Of a stretch of 64,000 bases of DNA, positions 1 to 64,000 are shown piece by piece; the stretch's first letter is position 1; each line of letters opens with the position of its first letter. Source of the DNA: Formicarius rufipectus (taxonomy: Eukaryota > Chordata > Aves > Passeriformes > Formicariidae); contig VXAU01003706.1 in the NCBI GenBank assembly GCA_013399695.1, positions 54,209 through 118,208 on the forward strand, written 5' to 3'. The position numbers and the translations under genes are program-made. The notes below the pieces were generated by a model. It saw only the letters and a list, made by a program, of their open reading frames with translations. It was not told where the DNA came from and ran no database searches.

Positions 1-540
1 GGGGGGATCCCTGGCAGGGCCCGGAGCGGGGCAGGCAGTCCCTGAGGGCCGGGGTGGGTTGGAAGGGCCGGGGGGTCGCTGACACGGCCCGAGGCGGATC
101 ACCGGTGGCGGCGGGGCCCGGTGACAGCGGCGGCGACCGAGGCAACCACCGGGGGTGCGGTGACACCGGGCACGGCCCCCGGGGGTGCGGGGACACTGGA
201 CACGGCCCCCGGGGGTGCGGTGTGACCGGGCACAACCCTTGGGGATGCGGTGACACCGGGGCAGTCTCTGAGCGTGCGGTGACACCGGGCAGGGCCCCAC
301 GGGGTGCGGTGACACCGCGTATGGCCCGGGGCGTGCAGTGTGACCGGGTACAACCCCCATGGGTGCGGTGACATCAGTGCAGTCTCTGGGGGTGCGGTGA
401 CACCGGGTACATCCCCCTGGGGTGCGGTGATACCGGGCACGGCCCTGGGGATGCGGTGACACCGGAGTTTGGTGTTTGCCGGGCACGGCCCCATGGGGGT
501 GTCGGCGGGGGGAGCTCCCTGCCGTGTATTTGTATTTATT
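1..540. repeat. CpG-rich segment with about 30-bp minisatellite
   Basis: The first half kilobase is very GC- and CpG-rich. From about 140 to 480 it consists of diverged tandem units of about 29-31 bp built around GGTGCGGTGACACCGGGCA, some carrying an inverted GGTGNCACC-like core. Composition drops sharply after about 540. The position 5' of the first coding exon suggests the inner edge of the promoter CpG island or the start of intron 1, but no exon 1 splice donor could be assigned. The ORFs here on both strands are products of the repeat. Confidence 0.7.
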
Positions 541-3500
541 TTTGGTTTTTTTGCGGGGATGCCGGCTGGTTTACCTGCTCAGTGGCGTGCAGGTTTCTCC
601 TTCCCCTTGCCCAGAATTGCACTTCTGGAATGTTACCCTCGTTGCGTTATCAATCCTGTTATTTTAGCCTTATCCACCGTTAATTTGGGATTAGGGGTTG
701 AGCCTTCTGCATCTTGGCCTTGCCCATCTCTCAGATCGGAAGCCACAGTGTGTTCCTGTGCTTGTCTCCCTCTCTCCCGTGGTCTCCTGACTTTCTGACT
801 CCTGGTGTTGGCCCTTGGTTTGTGGTTCTTCACGCTGTTAATTACAGAACTGGAAGCTCCTTGGAATGTGGGTTTCCATGCGATGGCCTCGGGACACACA
901 TTTGCTCTCCTGGTAGCTGAGCGTTGTCAGGAGCCAGGGAGGGAAGCTGAACGATGTGGGAGCTCTGGGAGCAGGGACACAACCTGTGGCTTTACCTTCA
1001 TCCCTTGAAATAGCCTCAGTTTTCATTGTGCCACTTCCCTCCTTGTGTATTTTCTCCACCCTCCTTGCACTAACATGGGCTGCACCTGCCAAGGCAGTGC
1101 TTTCCAGAGGGGTTGGGGTGAATCCTTGTGTTCACTGTGGTCATCCTGGAGAACCTTGGGACCATCCCTTGTGCCTCTGTGGGAACGGGGAAGTTCTGGC
1201 AGCTGCTTGAACATATGGGGAGAGATGGGCTCTAAAATCATCATCTGTCTGTCTGCTCCAGTTCCTAAGGAGCATTCTTACTCAAAATTAAAGCTTTTCT
1301 GAGCTGTCTAAGAGAGATTTTTTTAAAGGGGTCTAAGTAATTTTGGTTTTAAAGACAAAATTACCACAACTTCTTTTTTGGACTTGAGTTATATTTCATT
1401 GCTACAGGCAAGTCAGCAGTTGCCTAAAAAGCACTTTCTGTTTGAATAGTGACATAATTTGAATTACAATTTACAAAAAGAAGCTTTTTCCATTATCAGT
1501 TGTTTTCAGAAGTTTAAACTGTCCTGGAGGATACAGAAAGCAGTTTAAACCCTTGGTGCAGTGCTGTTGTCACAAGAGGAGAATGTTAATAGGACACGGA
1601 GATCCTGAATTACAGGTGTTTTTAAACAGATATTGCTGTCAGAGGGATTGTTGGCTATTTATTTTTAAAATATGAATTTCTGCTGCTGTTGGAAGGTGGT
1701 TGATGGGTGCCTTGGACACATCTCCCAGAGAGGTCATGAATCCCAGTCTCCAGCTTTCAAAGAGCAAAAGTCTGTCATGAGACCTGTTGTGGTTATTCTG
1801 TGACAGCAAAGCCTGTTCAGCTGTCTGTCTGGCACAGGTGTGGCCATCCTGGCACTGGGGTGGCTTGGCAGGAACCAAAGGCACCCGTCAGGAGGGAAAG
1901 GTGAAATCCTGGTGTGCTGTGTCCCTAATCTTTGGCTGGATGGGTGTTCATGAATGGGTTTTGTCCAGAAAGCCCCGCTGGAAGGCACGGGATGCAGAGG
2001 GCTCGCAGGGAACTCACCCCAGCAGCTGGGATAGTATTTTCGGGGAATTCCCCAATTGCTTTTCCCTCGGCAGGGAGAGCTGACTGATGTTGGGACTCAC
2101 AGCCTAGGGCAGGAGGAACCTCTGCTCCGATCAAACATGGCTTGGTTATGCAGATTTCAGCAATTTCACGTTCATTTGCATGTGAATAGTGAAACAACAG
2201 CACCTCCAAATTCCACGTGGTGTTTCAGGCTTTCAGTCAGGTCGGGTGTCAGCTGGAGCCTGGAGAAACACTATCCCTGCTTCCCAAGTTTTCCTCCCAC
2301 TGGAGAATACTTGCGGAGTGTCATCATGTCTGTCCTCTGCCTTTCTTCCCACAAAACCGTGGCCTGCTCCGGGTGCTCTCCCTGCACGTGGCCCCCTCTG
2401 CCTGTGCTCCCAACACTCCTGTGGAATATTCTTCCTGACAAGACGGATCCCCTGGCATTTCTGTCTGTCCAGAACACATCGAGCATGTTCTGTTTGGAAA
2501 GTCTTTTATTTGCCACCTGTAACACAGGAACTTTATTCCTGCCAAGTGTCTCCATCTCTAAAATGTTTTAAGGGTGCTCATGTAGAGGTTCCAGAGGCCT
2601 CCAACAGTCACTGCTCAGGGAATGTGATGTGGAGAAATACTGCCAGGTTTTATCCTGCTTTTTATTGCTTTTTATTATCTTTTTGAGAAAATGTCTGAAT
2701 GTGGTAACTGTCTTCCATAGCAAAGGAAGGAGGACAAGGAATATAGGAAGGGAATGTGGGAGGCCATAGAGTTATTGCTAGTAATATTCTGGGATTTCAA
2801 ACACACAGCTGAATTGGTTTTAATGTCCCTTGGAGCTGAAGCAATGAAAAGAACCAAAAAGAAAATACCTTCTAAATACAAAATGACAATGTGTTTTCAT
2901 GGACAAAAGCAGCAGCAGGAATGAAGGTGGTGCCCTGAGTTGAACAGAGAGGGAAAATCTCAGTTAATATCTCTAAAGGGGGGGTGGGGGAACATATCTG
3001 GGATCTGGCAGTGGAAGTCAGCCCTTAGCATTTTCTTTCTGGAAAAGCAAGGGAGCAGAAGAACAGGAATCTCAGCAGCTGATGGGCAGAAAGGCTGTGA
3101 CACCAGGGGAATAAGGATGAAACCGAGGTATTAAAACTGTGTGTGGCATTGAAGGAATCATTAATGAACACTGCTTGTTTCTGGGTGGCATGTGGATGTT
3201 AAAATGCTTCCAAGTTAATTTTTTGGGAGGATGAACAATTACAGGAAGTATTTGAGATCTGCAGAACCTGCTGGCTGAGGGACTGGAGGTATGACACGAT
3301 TTGCTTTGGAGGGAGATGGTGAGGATGTGCCTTGCTCATCACTTGGGAGGTTTGGTACTGGATGGTTTTCAGTCCAGCAGGAGTTTGGGTAGCCTGAGAT
3401 CCCATGGATGGAGGAGAATTCAGAACAAGACCTGCAACTTCACACAACAAATGTGGAGCCATAGAGAAGTGCCTTACATATCACGTGGTTAAATATGAGA

Positions 3501-6035
3501 ATTCTGCATCTTGAAAGTCCTAAATCATCAGAGTTTTCAGGGTAAATTCGTGCAGGCTTTTTTTAGCTGCCTCTGAACCGTGGCTGTCATCAGTTGGCTG
3601 CTCATTTGCTGTGACATCCACAAGATTTTAAGGCTCAACCTGCAGGAGGAATGGAACAGATCCTGTGGAGTGGGGCACGGGGAGTGTGAGGAGTAACACA
3701 GAGAAAGTGAGGCAAGAGCACAGATAGTGGTGTTGCTGGGGAACAGGAACAGGAGAAGAACAGTCCTGGACACCTTGGAGGCAGAGACAGGAAGCTGGAG
3801 CTTGGTGTGGCAGGGAAGAAGCAGCATCCTTGAGATCCAGGGAGATGAGATCTGAGAGAGACAAGTATTCTGTGAATTGCTGGAGTAATTGGGGAGTGGA
3901 GAGGGAGATTACAGTGGTGGAGGCAAAATGATGATTAGGACCAGAATTAGCATTTTTGTTGTCTGTGTGGAGGGCAATTAATGGCTAAATAAATTACCTG
4001 CTCTGTGTTTATGGGAGCCGCCAATTCAGTGACTTTGTTCCTGGGATAGTTGCTGATCCTTTTTTGCCACAGAGTAAAAGGGGAACACAGTTCTTCAATT
4101 CCCACTTTGAATCTTGCAGTTTCTAAGGTCAGTGTATGAGTGTAATCACTTGCTTGAGCCTTGCTGTTGATTTCATGTTTTAAGCTTATTAATTAATTCT
4201 GTTTGTAAGGAGATGACTGAAGTGTTGTCACTGCTCTGCACCACAGTCGTTGGAGAAGGAAACAGTTGTGTGAATGTGGATTTGAGAGTTGCATGGTGGC
4301 CTGTAGGATTGTTCTTTCTCTTGGACTTGATTAATACAAATTCAGGCATTAGCTCAGAATTATTTTACTGCTGGCCAGTCTTCCTTGGTGCATCAGCATG
4401 TACAAAAAAGCTCATTTTTGGTGACACGGTGAAGCCTCTTGGACTGAACACTGAGCCTTGGTGTGGGCAGTGCCACTAACTTCCTGTGTCCATGTCACAC
4501 TGCTCTACCCAGTCTGATCTCCTTGTGGAGATTTTCATCTAATTACCTCTGGTCCTATGAGTAATAACTGCAGGTTTGATTTCTGAGGCTGTGCTTAGTT
4601 GAGAGGCCAGAGCTGCAGATAGAAATCATGTTAATTATGTGCACAGAACACGTGGAAAGAAGTTTCCTTTAGGGAAGTCTCCTTTTCTGCCAGGTTGCGT
4701 TTGGTGTTCCCAGCCCAGCAGCATTTCCTCTGCCTCCCAACCTGTGTCCACTGCAGGTACCTTGGTGCTCTCCAGAATCACCTTTCACGTTCCTCCTGTG
4801 TTCCAGAGCCACCCCCAATCCACCTCCTCGAGCTGCTTCCCTAATCCTGGCGTGGCCAGGAGGGCTGTGGGACCTGCCACATGCTGATGGGCACAGTGGG
4901 CATGAGCCACCCTGCCAGGAGGCCAAATGGCACAGAAAACTGCTGAGCTCCTTTGAGACCTTTTTGTGAAACCCATTTGGAAGTTTCTTGAAGCCACTGA
5001 AATCTTTCCATGTCTTCACTCCCAGCTGAGCCTTGATGAGTGTGTAGAGGGTAAGGACAGGAGGTCAGGCTGGTGTAGTGCACTTTGCAGCACACTGGTG
5101 GTTTTTCAGACCTGGTTCTGACATATTTAATTTCAAAAATTATTAAGATATTTAAATACCTTCTGTTTTGAATGTCCCTAATAAAAATAACATTCCAGTA
5201 GTTGAAGGGAGCCTGCAAGAAGGGTGGAGGGAGGATTTTTACAAGGGCTTGGAGTGACAGGACAAGGGGGAATGGTTTCCCACACAGGCTGTTTGGGACC
5301 CCCACTGAGCAGCTCAGTTCTACTCAACTTTGGCTTTAGTTAAGATGAAAAGCTTCCCTCTATTATTTTATGCTAAACAGGTTAGTTCCATGTACATAAC
5401 AGTGTCTCTGCTGGTAGAAGTGTGGCCTTCCCCCTTCCTGTGCTTCAGGAAGTACAAACCACTGGGTGAGTGTGTTTGGTGGGGTTTGCTTCTGTCCTCC
5501 CACCCTTCTTCCTGAATTGTGGAAATTCCTGAACTAAGAAGCAGATTTTGTGGCATGGTTTTAAACTGATGCACAGGTCGGTTAAGCTCAACTCTCCTGG
5601 TGGCTCAGATGATTAAAATCAGAGTATCTCTGGGTTTTGAGTGCTTTATCATGGGTTTCATACACCAGGTGAAGCTCTTCCAATGGGTCCAGATCAAGGG
5701 CAGCAGGACTGGGAATAGCTGGGCTTTGGTTATAAATAAAAAAATTACTTTCCTGATGAATATTAAAATCCTTAACCATCGTTTGAAGTGTCCTGTGGAT
5801 GAATTGGAAATTATATTACAATATCCCCACACTTTTGATTTTTCACTTATCATTTAAATGTGTTTTACAGATAAATTGTGGTTTTGAAATAGGTGACCGG
5901 AAGGGTTGGTGTCTTGAAACATCAGCCTCTGTGCTTGTCTGAAATGTAATTGTTTGCTTTCTAATTGGTTTAAATATTAATTTAATTTCTGCTAGAAAAT
6001 CAAAGTTTACTTCTGCCTCTCTTTTCCTCCTGCAG
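541..6035 (+). other. ASH1L: Intron 1 (3' part): unique non-coding DNA
   Basis: This 5.5-kb stretch leads to the acceptor of exon 2. AT-rich and GC-moderate patches alternate. I recognise no gene, RNA or clear transposon in it. ORFs of 60-170 codons occur in all frames but none shows a known domain or a splice context. It ends in a good polypyrimidine tract and CAG at 6033-6035. Confidence 0.6.
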
Positions 6036-6043
6036 AGTGAAAG

Positions 6044-6094
6044 ATGCTGACTGCCAGTAGGAGAATAGCTTTCCTGAGGAACACATCCCTGTAA
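6044..6094 (+). promoter_or_regulatory. Upstream ORF in the ASH1L 5' UTR (16 codons)
   Basis: An ATG at 6044 with A at -3 opens a 16-codon frame that ends at TAA 6092-6094, 41 nt before the ASH1L start. It lies 8 nt into exon 2, so it is in every transcript that uses this acceptor. Short uORFs in a good context often lower translation of the main frame. Whether it is translated here is inference. Confidence 0.5.
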
Positions 6095-6135
6095 ATCTTC
6101 CCTAAAATCACCCAGAGGCAAATATTCCGCCTGTG

Positions 6136-63241
<57,106 letters not shown>

Positions 63242-64000
63242 GTAAGTAGTGTCTTCTCAGCTTCCTTACCTGTTATCAGAAGACTGGACAGAGTCTTGGG
63301 AAGCCCCTGACTGTCTGTTGGTGAGGGAAGCTTGGTCAGCCAAAGGTTAGGGATCAGCCTCTTCTCCCAGGTAACAAGCGACAGGACAAGAGGAAACGGC
63401 CTCAGGCTGAGCCAAGGGAGGTTCAGGTTGAACATCATGAGGAATTTCTTCACTGACAGGGTGGTCAGGCATAGGGAGGGGACTGCTCAGGGAGGTGGTG
63501 GAGTCCCTATCCCTGGAGGTGTCCAAGGAATGGCACTCAGTTCTCTGGGCTGGGTGACAAGGTGGGGATCAGGCACAGGTTGGACTCGATCTTGGAGGGC
63601 TTTTCCAGCCGAAGTGATTCCATGATTCCATAAGCATGCACAGTCTGGGGGAAAAGCTGGCTCCAAAGCAAGCTGGGAAAGCAAACTGAGTGTAACAGAG
63701 AACCTGCAGTTGAGAGGCAAGGAGGTGCTGAAGAAATGGTGGTGGGTGAGCTCAGAGATCATCTGTCTGAGCACAGAGATCTGCAAACCTTCCACAGGTG
63801 GACTCTCTTCTGCCTGGAGCAGAGCTTTTTATAGTGGCTTTGGAGATGGTTCCAGACTTGTGCTGTGTAGAAAGCAAAGGTGATTTGTATCATGATGGTC
63901 TGTGGCTTGAAATGTATTTAGAAGGTATGAAAAATCAAGTCTGCCTCTAATTTATCCTTATTACATGATTATTCTTTCTTGTCTGAAGTTGTCAGAGGTG
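63242..64000 (+). other. ASH1L: Intron 25 (5' part, phase 0)
   Basis: GTAAGT donor. It contains a plus-strand CR1 at 63365-63635 and then unique AT-rich sequence to the window end. No further exon is reached. Confidence 0.85.
63365..63635 (+). mobile_element. CR1 LINE 3' fragment
   Basis: ACGGCCTCAGGCTGAGCCAA, CATCATGAGGAATTTCTTCA, CCTGGAGGTGTCCAAGGAAT, GGTTGGACTCGATCTTGGAG and a TGATTCCATGATTCCAT end, plus-strand CR1 of the 29650-30088 subfamily. Confidence 0.88.

Noticed and set aside
3537..3864. Overlapping minus-strand frames in intron 1, tested as a possible transposon or gene
   Set aside because: No recognisable motif, terminal repeat or splice context; treated as unique intron sequence.

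Overview
The window is vertebrate nuclear DNA, almost certainly from a bird. It carries about two dozen CR1-type LINE fragments (the dominant avian retroposon), avian ERV-type long terminal repeats, many GC-rich minisatellites of the kind common on avian microchromosomes, and a single large spliced gene with GT-AG introns. No prokaryotic feature is present. The exact species cannot be told from the sequence; the repeat content fits a neoavian, perhaps a passerine.

The whole window lies within one plus-strand gene, ASH1L (ASH1-like histone H3K36 methyltransferase). I assembled 24 consecutive coding exons from splice sites, reading phase and recall of the human protein. They run from the start codon at 6136 to the donor after 63241 and give 2883 codons with no frame break. 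By comparison with the human gene they correspond to exons 2 to 25. The last exons (about 140 residues) lie beyond position 64000, and the non-coding first exon and promoter lie to the left.

Layout: 1-6035 is intron 1 (a CpG-rich minisatellite, then unique DNA). Exon 2 (6036-6558) holds the 5' UTR end, a short uORF and the start. Intron 2 (9.7 kb) holds CR1 copies and a 35-bp minisatellite. The giant exon 3 (16262-21008) encodes an 18-residue tandem repeat block, AT-hooks and basic regions. Intron 3 holds an LTR, an assembly gap and a CR1-embedded minisatellite. Exons 4-6 encode the region with the third AT-hook. Exons 7-14 encode the AWS, SET and post-SET catalytic module, exons 16-20 the bromodomain, exons 20-21 the PHD finger and exons 22-25 the BAH domain. 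The product is a nuclear chromatin enzyme in which catalytic (AWS-SET-post-SET) and reader (bromodomain, PHD, BAH, AT-hook) modules act in one chain.

The most unusual structure is in intron 20. The 3' half of the PHD exon, its splice donor and about 230 bp of following intron are tandemly repeated four times (54009-about 55105). The second copy still has open, cysteine-complete PHD coding sequence. Other notable items are a solo LTR with a perfect 5-bp target duplication inserted about 80 bp upstream of the same PHD exon, a duplicated 3' splice site at that exon, a GC-AG intron 4, fourteen palindromic GGGATATCCC sites in an intron 2 minisatellite, and a CR1 element whose inner part has expanded into a 63-bp minisatellite. 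I found no separate undescribed gene system in the window.
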